From Gemmatimonadota bacterium (GTDB lineage: Bacteria > JAAXHH01): DNA of 64,000 bases. The stretch's first letter is position 1; every line of letters begins with the position of its first letter. The stretch is taken from contig VXTP01000005.1 of the NCBI GenBank assembly GCA_009837395.1, forward strand, positions 62,001 through 126,000, written 5' to 3'. The position numbers were made by a program, and so were the translations under genes. Of this stretch, positions 16,377 through 30,820 are shown piece by piece. Under the pieces are notes generated by a model. It did not search any database and was not told where the DNA came from. It saw only the letters and a program-made list of their open reading frames with translations.

Positions 16377-18026
16377 CTACCGGCAGAAGCAGGACGTTTC
16401 AATGGGGATGTCGGCGCGGGCCTTGGCGAACGCCAGCCGCTGTCGCAGGAGTTGTAGCTCGGTGGCGTCTCCCGCGTGTTCGACGCATTCCACCAGTCCC
16501 TGGAGCGCCCACACGTTGTCGGGATGCTGGCAGCAGCGCGGCAGGCTTCGGTCGTAACCGAGGTCGGCGCGATACACAGCTTCGGCTTCATTGAATTCGC
16601 CCTGTTCGGCGAGCAGCGCGCCGAGGGCGTGACGCGGGGGATGCATCCAGGCCCAGGGCTCGGTGTAATTGAGCGCGTCGTCCCGCGAGACGGCGAGACG
16701 AAGGCTGTCGAACGCTCGGCTGTAGTTCCCCTTGCGGTATTCCAGCTCGCCGTCGAGCATGGCCTCGCCGATGCGGAGCATGTCGCGCACCGTGTTGCTC
16801 AAGAATATCGCGTCCTCGGAAATCACGGACGCAGCCCGGTCGAACGCTTCACGGGCAGCTTCGGCTTCTTCGATTTGACCGAGGGCGGCGTGCGCCACGC
16901 CTTGTCCGTAGGCGTGCACGGCGGTTTCGATCGGACGAAGAGCGGGCTCCTCCGGTTCGGGAGATGCAATCAGGTCGTGCCAGCGGCCGAAGCGAACCAG
17001 GACGTGGATGGTCATGGCGGAGTAGCCGTCGAGGATGGAGGCCATGAAAGGCGCGCTCCCGGCGATCAGTTCAGGCGTGGCCATCGCACGGATACGGTCG
17101 GCGGCTTGGGTGGCCGTGCCGTACTGCCCGAGAAACATGGCCACGTACATGTAGAGATGGAGATCGTGACACCGCATGGTGGTGTAGAAGTTCTGGTCGC
17201 CGGCGTAGTCGAGGTACTTGTCGTCGGCCGCGACCGCCCGTTCGCTCTGGACCACCGACTGCGCCCAGTCGCCGCAAAGTACGTAGATGTGCGCCGACAT
17301 GTGCTCCAGGTGGCCGGCATCGGGCAGCAGCCCGCGCAACAAGTCGGCCGCGTTGAGCCCTTGCTCCGGTATGGGCGACATTTCCAGCATATGGATGTAC
17401 AGGTGGCAGATCCCCGGATGGACGGGCCCGTCACGCGCGATCCGATCCATCCAGGATTCCATCATCGGCAAAACCTCGGCCGTGTGGCCGCGCGGGTTGG
17501 GTTGCCCGGTCCGTAGATCCCAGAGCTGACGGGGCGTGCAGTTCAGCGCCGCGTCGAAATAGAAGGCGGCGATGTCGGGATCATCCTCGTGCGCCTGGCT
17601 GGCGTCGCGCATCGCGTCGGCGAAATCCCGGTGCCAGGCGTCCAGCACCCCGGTGTCGCGCTCGTCGCCGTTCCGGTACCGTTTCGCCAGCGCCTCGATG
17701 AGGGCCTGTTCGGCCGGCGTACCGTCACCGACGAGCGAGACCGCGGTCGTCACCGCGTCGTGGCAAACCGGCAGGACCCGGGCGATCTCGGCTTCGGTGA
17801 ATCGGATCCAGGCCCGGTTGTAGTGGGGTCCGTTTGCATAGGCGATCCCCCACCAGGCCATCGCGCAGGCGGGGTCCGCGTCGGCCGCACGCCTGAAGCA
17901 ATCCACCGCTTCCTCGTGGTTGAAACCGTAGGTCCAGTTCAACCCGCGGTCAAACCAGCACTGGGCGGCATCCGAGTCCGTCGTGATTTTGCGGGACCAG
18001 GTTCCAAGATCGAAAGGGTAGCTCAT
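16377..18026 (-). CDS. Tetratricopeptide-repeat protein, 549 aa
   Basis: ATG 18026 (MSYPFDLGTWSRKITT) is chosen over 18065 because the family begins there. TPR-like helical pairs are clear: AAQCWFDRGLNWTYGFNHEEAVDCFRRAADADPACAMAWWGIAYANGPHYN near the start, and others toward the C-terminus (FNEAEAVYRADLGYDRSLPRCCQHPDNVWALQGLVEC). There is no signal peptide or enzymatic motif; the N-terminal HEEAVDCF...MAWWG pattern resembles uncharacterised TPR proteins of environmental bacteria. Likely a cytoplasmic scaffold. Function unknown. It is co-directional with the PhnD-like gene, 100 bases downstream of it. Confidence 0.8.
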   Translation of the reverse strand: MSYPFDLGTWSRKITTDSDAAQCWFDRGLNWTYGFNHEEAVDCFRRAADADPACAMAWWGIAYANGPHYNRAWIRFTEAEIARVLPVCHDAVTTAVSLVGDGTPAEQALIEALAKRYRNGDERDTGVLDAWHRDFADAMRDASQAHEDDPDIAAFYFDAALNCTPRQLWDLRTGQPNPRGHTAEVLPMMESWMDRIARDGPVHPGICHLYIHMLEMSPIPEQGLNAADLLRGLLPDAGHLEHMSAHIYVLCGDWAQSVVQSERAVAADDKYLDYAGDQNFYTTMRCHDLHLYMYVAMFLGQYGTATQAADRIRAMATPELIAGSAPFMASILDGYSAMTIHVLVRFGRWHDLIASPEPEEPALRPIETAVHAYGQGVAHAALGQIEEAEAAREAFDRAASVISEDAIFLSNTVRDMLRIGEAMLDGELEYRKGNYSRAFDSLRLAVSRDDALNYTEPWAWMHPPRHALGALLAEQGEFNEAEAVYRADLGYDRSLPRCCQHPDNVWALQGLVECVEHAGDATELQLLRQRLAFAKARADIPIETSCFCR

Positions 18027-18126
18027 GGCGGATTGCTCGTGGTTGATCGGCGGCTTGCATATCATCGGCCAGTTGATCGCGGCCGGTAGATCAGCGGCCG
18101 GTTTACGTGGCCGGCGGTCGATGGCG

Positions 18127-19017
18127 TTACGCGGGTTCCAGGTAACCCTCGGCTTCGGCGGCCCGCGCCCATTCCAAAGTACGAAGAAACGCGCCGCGCG
18201 TCACTAGCTCAAATCCTTCGATCAGTAGCGATGCCCGGAACGGGGCGAACCAGGGCCGCGTATGGGCTGCTGCAAAGGCTTCGCGAAGGCGATCGACCGT
18301 GTGTCGGGGCATCGCCGGGACGGTGACGAATGCCGGCATCAGTACGGTCTCGGTCGATTCAAGTATGCGGACTTTCTCTGTAAGCCCCGGCAGGTACTTC
18401 CTGACCAACATGTGCCAGTAAGCGTCCAGCGGCCCAACGTCGATACGCCCGTCTACCACGCTGTCGAGGATCTGCCGCGCCGTGACGAGATGGCCGACGG
18501 AGCGGCGATAGAGGCGCGGACGATCCTCGCTGCGATAGGGCAGAAGATGATAGCGCAATGCATTGAAGCCCGACTGCGAGTGTGCGACCGTCCAGCCCAC
18601 GGTCCCGCCAAAGGTATCGGACAGCGTGCGAAAAGGCGCATCGTCGCGTACGATCAGGTCGGTCCGGGAGAGCGCTCTGCCACCGGTCCAGGACGCGGCG
18701 GGAATGGGCGATGCCAGGGGCACGACGTCGGCAAGGTCGAGTGCGATCGGGTAGCCGCACATCTGCACGCAACCGAGATCGTCGCGGCGCCAGAGGTCCT
18801 CGAGCGGCCGCGGTGCCGGGTAGGTGACGTAATCGAAAACCGTACCGGCATCCTCGGCGACGTGGGCGATGAGATCCTTCCAGGCCGTCTCGGCTTCTGC
18901 GCTCACGGTGTACATACGTGCGTTGGATACGAATGGCATTGGCATCGGTATGGTCGAGCCCCCTTGTCCTAAATTGAAACTGAATGACGCGTTGGCGATA
19001 TGCGCCATCCCTGACAC
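18127..19017 (-). CDS. PhnD/SsuA-like substrate-binding protein
   Basis: The body of the protein (SNARMYTVSAEAETAWKDLIAHV, then GCVQMCGYPIALD, SRTDLIVRDDAPFRTLSDTFGGTVGW, GFNALRYHLL, GRIDVGPLDAYWHML) matches the type II periplasmic-binding fold of PhnD-like phosphonate or phosphite binding proteins. No clear signal peptide or lipobox is present, and no ABC permease or ATPase is adjacent, so it may act in the cytoplasm or serve a distant transporter. Several in-frame ATGs exist; 18945 or 18939 (MPMPFVSNARMY) would give a family-like start, so the N-terminus is uncertain. Confidence 0.75.
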   Translation of the reverse strand: MSGMAHIANASFSFNLGQGGSTIPMPMPFVSNARMYTVSAEAETAWKDLIAHVAEDAGTVFDYVTYPAPRPLEDLWRRDDLGCVQMCGYPIALDLADVVPLASPIPAASWTGGRALSRTDLIVRDDAPFRTLSDTFGGTVGWTVAHSQSGFNALRYHLLPYRSEDRPRLYRRSVGHLVTARQILDSVVDGRIDVGPLDAYWHMLVRKYLPGLTEKVRILESTETVLMPAFVTVPAMPRHTVDRLREAFAAAHTRPWFAPFRASLLIEGFELVTRGAFLRTLEWARAAEAEGYLEPA

Positions 19018-19152
19018 GACTTTACTATAGGCAGTTTACTTTAAATGTTGAGGTAAATGAAGCAATCGTTTAAACTACTTGGTCAGCGATCAATGCGCAA
19101 TCGATCGCCGATCATGATCTTCCACAGGCCGGAGGCCGGAGACCGAAAACCA

Positions 19153-20490
19153 ATGTCGGCCAACAAGAAAAAGACATCGCTCAGCCGCCGTAACTTTATC
19201 GCCCGGAGCAGCACCGCCCTGGTCCCTCTAATTCTGGGCACCGGCTGCTCGAGCAACGTCACGGGGCCGGACGAAAGTGAACCGACCGAGCCGCCGGCGT
19301 CCGAGCCAACGCCACCACCCGAAGACCAGGTCGACGTGATCGTGGTGGGCGGCGGTCTGTCGGGGCTGGTCGCCGCATACGAGTTGGTCCGGGCGGGGCA
19401 CGATGTCCGCGTCCTGGAAGCATCAAACAAGATCGGGGGCCGGGCACAGACGCTTCGCGAGCCCTTCGACGACGGGCTCATCGCCGAAACCGGCCCGGCC
19501 CGCATCCCGCCCTCACATGATCTGACGCTCGGTTACATCGACCACTTCGGCATCGAGACGTCGCCCTTCTATACGCAGGAGGGTGAGTACCTCGTCGTTA
19601 ACGATCAGGGGGTCCGCCAGCGGCAGACACCGGCCGCGTTCCTCAGTGGGGGACGGGACGCGTGGCTCAAGATCCCGGCAGGGATAGATGCCTTGCCCAC
19701 GGCCTTCGCCGAAGCGCTCGGAGACCGTGTACAGACCGGCTTGCCGGTGACGAAAGTTGTCCGGGATGAGAACGGGGTGGCGGCCACCTACGGATCCGCC
19801 GCGAAGGAACTTCGGGGCGGCAAACTCATCTGCACGGTGCCCCTTCCCGTCATCGACAAGATCGAGTTCGACCCCGTCCTCTCGGCATCGAAGCAAGCGG
19901 CCATCGAAGCCACATCCTACCAGGACGTCACCCGGGTTTACGTCCAGTATGCGCAGCGAATCTGGGAGGACGACGGCTTGAACGGATGGGGGTTGACTTT
20001 CGCGGAGGGTTACTCGGAGTTCTGGCATCCTACCTGGAACCAGGCGGGACCTCGGGGTATCCTGATGTCCTACATGTTCGGAGAACTGGCACGCAGGACC
20101 GCGGCGACTTCTCCCAGCGCCATCGTACCCGGTTTCATTGGTCGCTTTAATGCCCTGTTCCCCGGCACGCGCGAGGTTGCCGAACACGGAACCCACTTCG
20201 CCTGGGAGCATCAGCCCTGGATTGGCGCAGCCTTCGCCAATTACAATCCTCCGTTCTCGGAACACCCTGAACTGGCATCGCCCGAGGGCCCCATTCACTT
20301 CGCCGGCGAACACGCCTCGGGACATCGGGGATGGATGCAGGGCGCCCTCGAGTCGGGCCTGCGGGCCGCCAGGGAGATCGATGGGGCGGTTACCGAGCAG
20401 CGCTCCCGCGCGACCGTGGCCATCTCGCGGCGGCAGATGGTGCGCCGAATTGCGGGCATCCCGAATATGCCGGGATGGCTGGTACCCTGA
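19153..20490 (+). CDS. Tat-exported flavin monoamine oxidase-like protein
   Basis: The start at 19153 gives MSANKKKTSLSRRNFIARSS, a twin-arginine signal, followed by a lipobox-like LGTGC. A proline-rich linker leads to the FAD-binding motif VDVIVVGGGLSGLVAAYELVRAGHDVRVLEASNKIGGRAQTL. The C-terminal GPIHFAGEHASGHRGWMQGALESGLRAARE is the second FAD contact of amine oxidases. The enzyme would oxidise an amine or amino acid in the periplasm; the substrate cannot be inferred. Length (445 aa) is normal. It is followed by a dioxygenase on the same strand with a 95-base gap. The upstream ATG at 19057 adds an unlikely leader. Confidence 0.85.
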   Translation: MSANKKKTSLSRRNFIARSSTALVPLILGTGCSSNVTGPDESEPTEPPASEPTPPPEDQVDVIVVGGGLSGLVAAYELVRAGHDVRVLEASNKIGGRAQTLREPFDDGLIAETGPARIPPSHDLTLGYIDHFGIETSPFYTQEGEYLVVNDQGVRQRQTPAAFLSGGRDAWLKIPAGIDALPTAFAEALGDRVQTGLPVTKVVRDENGVAATYGSAAKELRGGKLICTVPLPVIDKIEFDPVLSASKQAAIEATSYQDVTRVYVQYAQRIWEDDGLNGWGLTFAEGYSEFWHPTWNQAGPRGILMSYMFGELARRTAATSPSAIVPGFIGRFNALFPGTREVAEHGTHFAWEHQPWIGAAFANYNPPFSEHPELASPEGPIHFAGEHASGHRGWMQGALESGLRAAREIDGAVTEQRSRATVAISRRQMVRRIAGIPNMPGWLVP

Positions 20491-20585
20491 GCCGTTTCGG
20501 CCTTGACGCTCCTCCCCTTTCCGCCTAACTTCCTCCCCATAAAACCGACCAGCCAGAACCTCAAGAAGCGCCCCGGAGGCTAAGC

Positions 20586-21431
20586 ATGTTCACCCCGGAT
20601 CAAATCGATCATTACAACCGCGAGGGCTACGTCGTCTACCCGGATTTCATTTCCGGGAACGATCTCGCGGCCCTGAAGTCGGAAATAGACCGGGTATCAG
20701 AAGGTAACACGAAGGCGAATCACGACGCCGCGCGCATGGAGATGGAACCGAACCAGGCGCCCGACGGCACGCTGGTGCGGCGCATCTACGAACCGTGCAC
20801 TTTCTATCAACCATTCCGCGATTTCTCGGAATCGACCGCCCTGCTGGACTGCGTCGAACAGCTCTTCGGCCCGAACCTGCTCTTCCACTACAGCAAGATC
20901 AACATGAAGCCCCAGAACATCGGATCCATCGTGGAGTGGCACCAGGACCTGTCCTACTACCCCCTGACCAACCGTGATTCGGTGTCCATCCTCTTCTACC
21001 TCGACGACACCTCCGAGGAAAACGGCTGCCTGAAGGTCATTCCGCGGCGCCACACGAAAGCGTTGATGAGCCACAGCACCGAGGGGTTCTTCCGGGGCAA
21101 GGTTACGGAGGAGGTAGACGATTCCGAGGCCGTGCTGCTGGAAGGCACCGGGGGCACGGCGATCTTCATGAGCGCCATGACGCCCCACGCTTCAGCCATC
21201 AACTCGTCGGACCGGCCGCGAAAGACGCTCATCCTCAGCTACCGCGCGGCCGACGCCTTCCCCATCCACTGCGGGGTCATGTCGGACAAGGTCGAGGCGC
21301 ACAGCCGGCTGGTCCGCGGCAAACGGGCTTCACAGGCCCGCTTCACCATGGCTGATTTCCCCATTCCGCGCTACGAAGACGAGGTCGCGTCGCTTTACGA
21401 TCTGCAGGAGAGGTCGAGGAAGTCGGCGTGA
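20586..21431 (+). CDS. Phytanoyl-CoA dioxygenase family protein (PhyH)
   Basis: This 281-residue Fe(II)/2-oxoglutarate oxygenase has the facial triad H119-x-D121 (EWHQDLSYYPL) and H201 (MTPHASAINSS), with a basic cluster at 210-213 (RPRK) suited to binding 2-oxoglutarate. The double-stranded beta-helix core (SILFYLDDTSEENGCLKVIPRRHT) is intact. The substrate is unknown; bacterial members hydroxylate diverse small molecules. ATG 20586 follows a GGAGG-like sequence (cccggaggctaagc). It may share a transcript with the amine oxidase upstream. Cytoplasmic. Confidence 0.9.
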   Translation: MFTPDQIDHYNREGYVVYPDFISGNDLAALKSEIDRVSEGNTKANHDAARMEMEPNQAPDGTLVRRIYEPCTFYQPFRDFSESTALLDCVEQLFGPNLLFHYSKINMKPQNIGSIVEWHQDLSYYPLTNRDSVSILFYLDDTSEENGCLKVIPRRHTKALMSHSTEGFFRGKVTEEVDDSEAVLLEGTGGTAIFMSAMTPHASAINSSDRPRKTLILSYRAADAFPIHCGVMSDKVEAHSRLVRGKRASQARFTMADFPIPRYEDEVASLYDLQERSRKSA

Positions 21432-21470
21432 CTGAAGGACCTACGACAGGTCCGCTTACTGCAGTACGGC

Positions 21471-22967
21471 CTAAGGCAGGTCCGTGCTCCCCATGAGGTA
21501 GCGGTCCACTTCCCGGGCGGCGCCCCGGCCTTCGTGGATGGCCCAGACCACCAGGCTCTGGCCGCGACGGGCGTCGCCGGCCGCGAAGACGTTCTCCACG
21601 CTCGTGGCGTACTTCCCGTATTCGGCCTGGGCGTTTGACCGGCCGTCCCGTTCCACTTCGAGCTGCTCCAACACCGGATCCTCCGGACCGGAGAAGCCCA
21701 TCGCCAGGAGGACGAGGTCGGCGGGCCACTCCTGCTCCGTGCCCTTCTTGGGGCTGAAGGGCGCCCCATTGCTCGGAACCGACCAGTCGAGGTCGATGGT
21801 GCGCAGGGCCTTGACCCGGCCCTGGCCGTCGTCGATGAACTCGACGGTGCTGGTGTCGTAGCGACGGGGGTCGTCGCCGAAGAGGGCCTTGCCTTCTTCC
21901 TGGCCGTAGTCGAGCTTGTAGACCACCGGCCACTGGGGCCAGGGGTTACTCGGCGCGCGTTCGGGAGGCGGCTTGGGGATCACGTCGAACTGATTCATCG
22001 TCTTGCAGCCGTGGCGGATAGCCGTGCCCACGCAGTCGGTGCCCGTATCGCCGCCGCCCAGCACGATCACGTGCTTGTCCTTCGCCGAGATGTAATCTCC
22101 GTCCTCGTGTCCCGAGTCCAGCAGGCTCTTCGTATTTGCGTGGAGGTAGTCCATGGCGAAGTGGACGCCGTCCAGGCCGCGACCCGGCGCGTTGCGCACG
22201 AAGTCGTTGGGTTTGGTGGCGCCGGTACAGATCACCACGGCGTCGTTTTCGCTGCCCAGGTCCGCCGCGGGCACGTCCCTGCCGATCTCGACGCCGGTCA
22301 CGAACTCGACGCCCTCGGCCGTCATCTGGTCGAGGCGGCGCTGGACGACCTTCTGCTTGTCGAGCTTCATGTTCGGGATGCCGTACATGAGCAGTCCGCC
22401 GGGCCGGTCGGCCCGTTCGTAGACCGTCACGTGGTGGCCGGCGCGGTTCAGCTGGGCGGCGCAGGCCAGGCCGGCGGGCCCGGACCCGATGACGGCCACC
22501 TTCTTGCCGGTGCGATTCGGCGGCGGCTCGGGCTGGATCCAGCCTTCCGCGAAACCGCGGTCGACGATGGCGCACTCGATGCTCTTGATGGTCACCGGAT
22601 CGGCGTTGATGCCGAGGACGCAGGATCCCTCGCAGGGCGCGGGGCAGACCCGCCCGGTGAACTCGGGGAAGTTGTTGGTCTTGTGCAGCTGCTGGAGGGC
22701 TTCCTTCCAGTGGTTCCGGTAGACGAGGTCGTTCCAGTCGGGAATGAGGTTGTTCAGGGGGCAGCCCGACGCGCCGGGTCCCTTGCCCATCGGAACCCCG
22801 GTGTGGCAGAAGGGGATGCCGCAGTCCATGCAACGGGCGCCCTGCTCCCGAAGCGAATCTTCCGCCATGGGCAGGACGAACTCTTCCCAGTCGCCGACGC
22901 GTTCGTGGGGGGCCCGATAACCTGCCGTCCCCCGCTCGTACTCCATGAAGCCGGTTGTTTTACCCAT
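21471..22967 (-). CDS. gltD: Glutamate synthase (NADPH) small subunit
   Basis: The protein (498 aa) opens [13 protein letters not shown] and has the N-terminal 4Fe-4S cysteine region ([12 protein letters not shown] ... [15 protein letters not shown] ... [15 protein letters not shown]). An FAD-binding Rossmann motif [15 protein letters not shown] and an NAD(P)H-binding motif [15 protein letters not shown] follow. It passes electrons from NADPH to the large subunit for reductive amidotransfer from glutamine to 2-oxoglutarate. It is second in the gltB-gltD transcript, 18 bases after gltB. The length is normal for the family. Confidence 0.97.
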   Translation of the reverse strand: MGKTTGFMEYERGTAGYRAPHERVGDWEEFVLPMAEDSLREQGARCMDCGIPFCHTGVPMGKGPGASGCPLNNLIPDWNDLVYRNHWKEALQQLHKTNNFPEFTGRVCPAPCEGSCVLGINADPVTIKSIECAIVDRGFAEGWIQPEPPPNRTGKKVAVIGSGPAGLACAAQLNRAGHHVTVYERADRPGGLLMYGIPNMKLDKQKVVQRRLDQMTAEGVEFVTGVEIGRDVPAADLGSENDAVVICTGATKPNDFVRNAPGRGLDGVHFAMDYLHANTKSLLDSGHEDGDYISAKDKHVIVLGGGDTGTDCVGTAIRHGCKTMNQFDVIPKPPPERAPSNPWPQWPVVYKLDYGQEEGKALFGDDPRRYDTSTVEFIDDGQGRVKALRTIDLDWSVPSNGAPFSPKKGTEQEWPADLVLLAMGFSGPEDPVLEQLEVERDGRSNAQAEYGKYATSVENVFAAGDARRGQSLVVWAIHEGRGAAREVDRYLMGSTDLP

Positions 22968-22985
22968 AGATCCGTCTGTTGAATG

Positions 22986-27677
<4,692 letters not shown>

Positions 27678-27991
27678 ATAAAGATCGCCCCTTTTTCGCA
27701 TCCTTTCGGTTGCGAAAATCGAATATGGGAACGCGATTTCCAGTTTCTCAATTCAAACCGGAGTACTGGAATACCGTTGATTCGCAATAACAGACACGGT
27801 TTCTTGAAGGAGGAAAAAGAGAGGATAGTCCGTTATTCGCACTTGTACCAAATTCCGGTTGAAACCCTGTATATAACCTGTGCGATCAACAAAGTAAAGT
27901 AGAAAATGCACCTTATTGTCCCAAATAGAGGATATAGGTGAGTGGCTGAAGATCGCTTTTTCGATCAGGATTAGTTTTTAGGAACTGTTGA
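27678..27991. promoter_or_regulatory. Divergent intergenic region, gltB / Mrr-like gene
   Basis: Around 310 AT-rich bases separate gltB (read leftward) from the Mrr-like gene (read rightward). Promoters for both must lie here. I could not fix a convincing -35/-10 pair or operator, and the open frame through it has no coding character. Confidence 0.4.
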
Positions 27992-28648
27992 ATGTTTGAT
28001 GTCATATTCTTGGTTGGTGCGATCTTGTTTGTACTCTTTGCGTGGAGAGTGTTGCGCAAAGTCGGGCATTATGACGGAGCACTATCGGGTAGGGAGTTAA
28101 TCGAACGTGCTGATTGGAGAGAGTTTGAGAGACTGACTGCCCAAGCGCTAAGGGGATCTGGATTCTCGGTCGGAGAGATCCCAGGTGAGGAAGTAGAAGC
28201 GGACGGTGGGGTGGACCTGGTTGCTGAGCGAAACGGAATTAGGTATGTGGTCCAGTACAAGAAATGGAGGCAGGAAGTAGGCGTAGATGTCGTACGAGCG
28301 GTTTACGGTGTGATGGCGGCGCGAGGAGACCACGGATGTATAGTGGCGAGTTCTGGGAGATTTACGAAGAGTGCATGGTCTTGGGCTCGTGGTAAATCTG
28401 TCACCTTGATCCATGGTACTGCCCTAGCACGGATGCTGGACGGCGAATCTATGGAAAATGTTTTTTATACACCAAGTATCGCTGAAAGGCGTGAGATGCG
28501 ACGGCGGGAAAGATCGGGACGGGGATTGAAATGTCCTGAATGTGGGAGGGACATGGTATTGAGAGTAGCAAGGCAAGGTGCGTTTGCTGGACAGGAGTTC
28601 TGGGGATGTATCCGATATCCAAACTGCCGTGGGATAAGAAACGCTTAA
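27992..28648 (+). CDS. Membrane-anchored Mrr-like restriction endonuclease with topoisomerase-type zinc finger
   Basis: The 218-residue protein has an N-terminal membrane helix (VIFLVGAILFVLFAWRVL), then a restriction-endonuclease-like Mrr_cat domain: FERLTAQALRGSGF, Asp-Gly-Gly-Val-Asp-Leu-Val and QYKKW, i.e. the E...D...QxK catalytic pattern. A C-terminal CPECGRDMVLR ... GCIRYPNC zinc ribbon matches topoisomerase I C4 fingers. Such proteins may cut modified or foreign DNA entering at the membrane; the target is unknown. The gene is AT-richer than flanking gltB and pgk, suggesting insertion between housekeeping genes. The start ATG 27992 includes the membrane helix. Confidence 0.85.
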   Translation: MFDVIFLVGAILFVLFAWRVLRKVGHYDGALSGRELIERADWREFERLTAQALRGSGFSVGEIPGEEVEADGGVDLVAERNGIRYVVQYKKWRQEVGVDVVRAVYGVMAARGDHGCIVASSGRFTKSAWSWARGKSVTLIHGTALARMLDGESMENVFYTPSIAERREMRRRERSGRGLKCPECGRDMVLRVARQGAFAGQEFWGCIRYPNCRGIRNA

Positions 28649-28664
28649 CAGAACTAAGACAACA

Positions 28665-29855
28665 GTGATCAAAATCCGCCCCCTCACCGACCTCGAACTG
28701 CGCGGCCGGCGCGTGCTCGTGCGCGTCGACTATAACGTGCCGCTCGACGAAGCGGGTCGCATCACCGACGACACGCGCATCCAGGCGTCGCTCCCCACGC
28801 TGCAGCATATCTTGGACCATGGCGGCCGGGCCATCCTGATGACCCATTTGGGGCGGCCGAAAGGGGTCACGGAGAACCTGCGGTTGCGGCCAGTGGCGGA
28901 TCGATTGTCCGAACTCCTGGGCCAACCGGTCGGCTACGTGCGGGAGACGGTCGGGCCGGTCGCGGAACGCGCGGCAGCAGACCTGGCGAACGGCGAATGC
29001 CTCCTGCTTGAGAACGTCCGGTTTAACAGTGGGGAGACCCGGAACGATCCGGATTTCGCACGCGAACTGGCTGCACTGGGGGAGGTCTACGTGAACGACG
29101 CCTTCGGAACGGCCCACCGCGCCCACGCATCCACCGAGGGCGTTTCGCGCCTGCTGCCAAATCGCGCGGCCGGATTCCTCATGCAGAAGGAACTGGACTA
29201 CCTCTCCGGAGCGATTAAAAACCCGAAAGGGAAACTGGTCGTCATTCTCGGCGGGGCCAAGGTGTCGGACAAGATCGAGGCTACGCGCCGGTTCATCGAG
29301 ATTGCCGACGTCCTGATTATCGGGGGCGGCATGGCCTATACGTTACTCGCCAGCCGGGGGGAGGACATCGGAAAAAGCCTGCTGGAGGAAGATCGATTGG
29401 ATTTTGCGGCGGAGATCATGAACCGGGCGACCGACCTAGGCAAACCGATCCTGCTTCCCGTGGATCATGTTGTCGCCGACTCAATCGACTCCGGTGCGGC
29501 CGCACTGCATGTCGACCAGATCCCCGACGGATCGATGGGTCTCGACATCGGGCCGGTAACCCGACGTCAATTTGTCGAGACCATTGGCAAAGCGGGTACC
29601 ATACTGTGGAACGGCCCCATGGGCGTCTTCGAGATCGAGGCGTTCGCGGAGGGCACGGGGGAGGTCGCTCATGCCATCGCAGACACGACCGGCCGGGGAG
29701 CCGTTTCCATCATTGGGGGCGGTGACACGGCGGCGGCCGTCAACGCTCTCGGTCTCGCCGGCCGCATGAGCCACGTATCCACTGGTGGCGGTGCATCGCT
29801 TGAGCTGCTGGAAGGTAAGGTACTGCCGGGGGTTAGCGTGCTGGAGGAGGGATGA
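28665..29855 (+). CDS. pgk: Phosphoglycerate kinase (GTG start)
   Basis: The 396-residue sequence has the classical N-domain substrate motifs RVDYNVPLD, TRIQASLPTL and LMTHLGRPKG. The C-domain nucleotide site shows KVSDKIE, WNGPMGVFE and GGGDTAAAV. It transfers phosphate from 1,3-bisphosphoglycerate to ADP in glycolysis and acts in reverse in gluconeogenesis. The start is GTG at 28665; no ATG precedes the conserved N-terminus. It lies 16 bases after the Mrr-like gene, probably by insertion of the latter upstream and not because of shared function. No gapA or tpiA is adjacent. Confidence 0.97.
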   Translation: MIKIRPLTDLELRGRRVLVRVDYNVPLDEAGRITDDTRIQASLPTLQHILDHGGRAILMTHLGRPKGVTENLRLRPVADRLSELLGQPVGYVRETVGPVAERAAADLANGECLLLENVRFNSGETRNDPDFARELAALGEVYVNDAFGTAHRAHASTEGVSRLLPNRAAGFLMQKELDYLSGAIKNPKGKLVVILGGAKVSDKIEATRRFIEIADVLIIGGGMAYTLLASRGEDIGKSLLEEDRLDFAAEIMNRATDLGKPILLPVDHVVADSIDSGAAALHVDQIPDGSMGLDIGPVTRRQFVETIGKAGTILWNGPMGVFEIEAFAEGTGEVAHAIADTTGRGAVSIIGGGDTAAAVNALGLAGRMSHVSTGGGASLELLEGKVLPGVSVLEEG

Positions 29856-29944
29856 GGCAAGAAAACCGAGTGCCTTCCAACGTCGAACGCCTTTAATCGA
29901 TTTTACCTGACTTTCGCGCTCTCAAATGAAGGATTCTATATCTA

Positions 29945-30763
29945 ATGATTGAGCAAAACGCATTCTCGCTACGTATATTTTTCCCTTCCGGTGATCCTGA
30001 AGGGTTGCGTTTCATCACAAAACCTCTGTGGACAGGCCAGGGGATTGTATTTCCCCGAGCAAGCTTCGACGAAGTTCGAGCACTGGATGAGTTGGAGACC
30101 TCTGGCGTTTATATTCTCTGGGAACACGTACCGCAAGGATACCTGCCCAGAGTATACATCGGTGAAAGCGACAGTCTGAAGACGCGCCTGAACCATCACC
30201 ATAACAACAAGGACTTCTGGACACACTGCGTGGTGTTTTTCAGCAAGGACAAGTTCCTGGACAAGGCAAACATCCGGTATCTGGAGGCACGGTTGATAGA
30301 ACTGGCCGAGGAAGCCAAACGATGCGAGTTGGCTGGCGTCGCTGTGCCGAAGGTTCCCACCCTCGATCTGGCTGACCGGGCCGATGCCGAATCATATCTA
30401 CGCGATATGCTGTTGTGCCTGCCGGTGATTGGCATTCAATTCTTCGAGAAATCGGGCAAACCTGGCAAAATAACCAGCATCCTTCATCTCAGCGGGAAAG
30501 GCGTCGAAGCGAGAGGGTTTGAGGGATCAAGCGGGTTCACGGTACTGGCGGGTTCTCATGCCGTCAAAGAAACTGTGCCAACAATGCCAGGTCACCTTTT
30601 GGAAATCAGACGCGATCTTCAGAAGAAGGGGGTTCTCGAAGATACGGATGAGTACTTCGAATTCGTTCAGGACTACCCGTTCGGTTCACCTTCCGCGGCC
30701 GCTGGTGTCATTTTAGGACGAGGGGCAGGCCCTAAGGAATGGAAGAAAAAACGTCCGCGCTAG
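29945..30763 (+). CDS. GIY-YIG nuclease family protein with C-terminal DUF4357
   Basis: Residues about 50-125 form the GIY-YIG domain: SGVYILWEHV, PRVYIGESDSLKTRLNHH and WTHCVVFFSKDKFLDKANIRYLEARLIELA. Arg in KTRLNHH and Glu in YLEARL fit the catalytic positions. The C-terminal section (GFTVLAGSHAVKETVPTMPG ... DYPFGSPSAAAGVILGRGA) is DUF4357. From memory this pairing is common in proteins near restriction or defence loci, with unproven function. It stands alone after pgk, with lower GC than its neighbour. The start ATG 29945 yields a complete 272-residue protein. Confidence 0.85.
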   Translation: MIEQNAFSLRIFFPSGDPEGLRFITKPLWTGQGIVFPRASFDEVRALDELETSGVYILWEHVPQGYLPRVYIGESDSLKTRLNHHHNNKDFWTHCVVFFSKDKFLDKANIRYLEARLIELAEEAKRCELAGVAVPKVPTLDLADRADAESYLRDMLLCLPVIGIQFFEKSGKPGKITSILHLSGKGVEARGFEGSSGFTVLAGSHAVKETVPTMPGHLLEIRRDLQKKGVLEDTDEYFEFVQDYPFGSPSAAAGVILGRGAGPKEWKKKRPR

Positions 30764-30820
30764 TCCGCGCTTACCAGTTATATCGACCAATTCCGGCCAC
30801 CGACAGCGAACAAGCAAACA

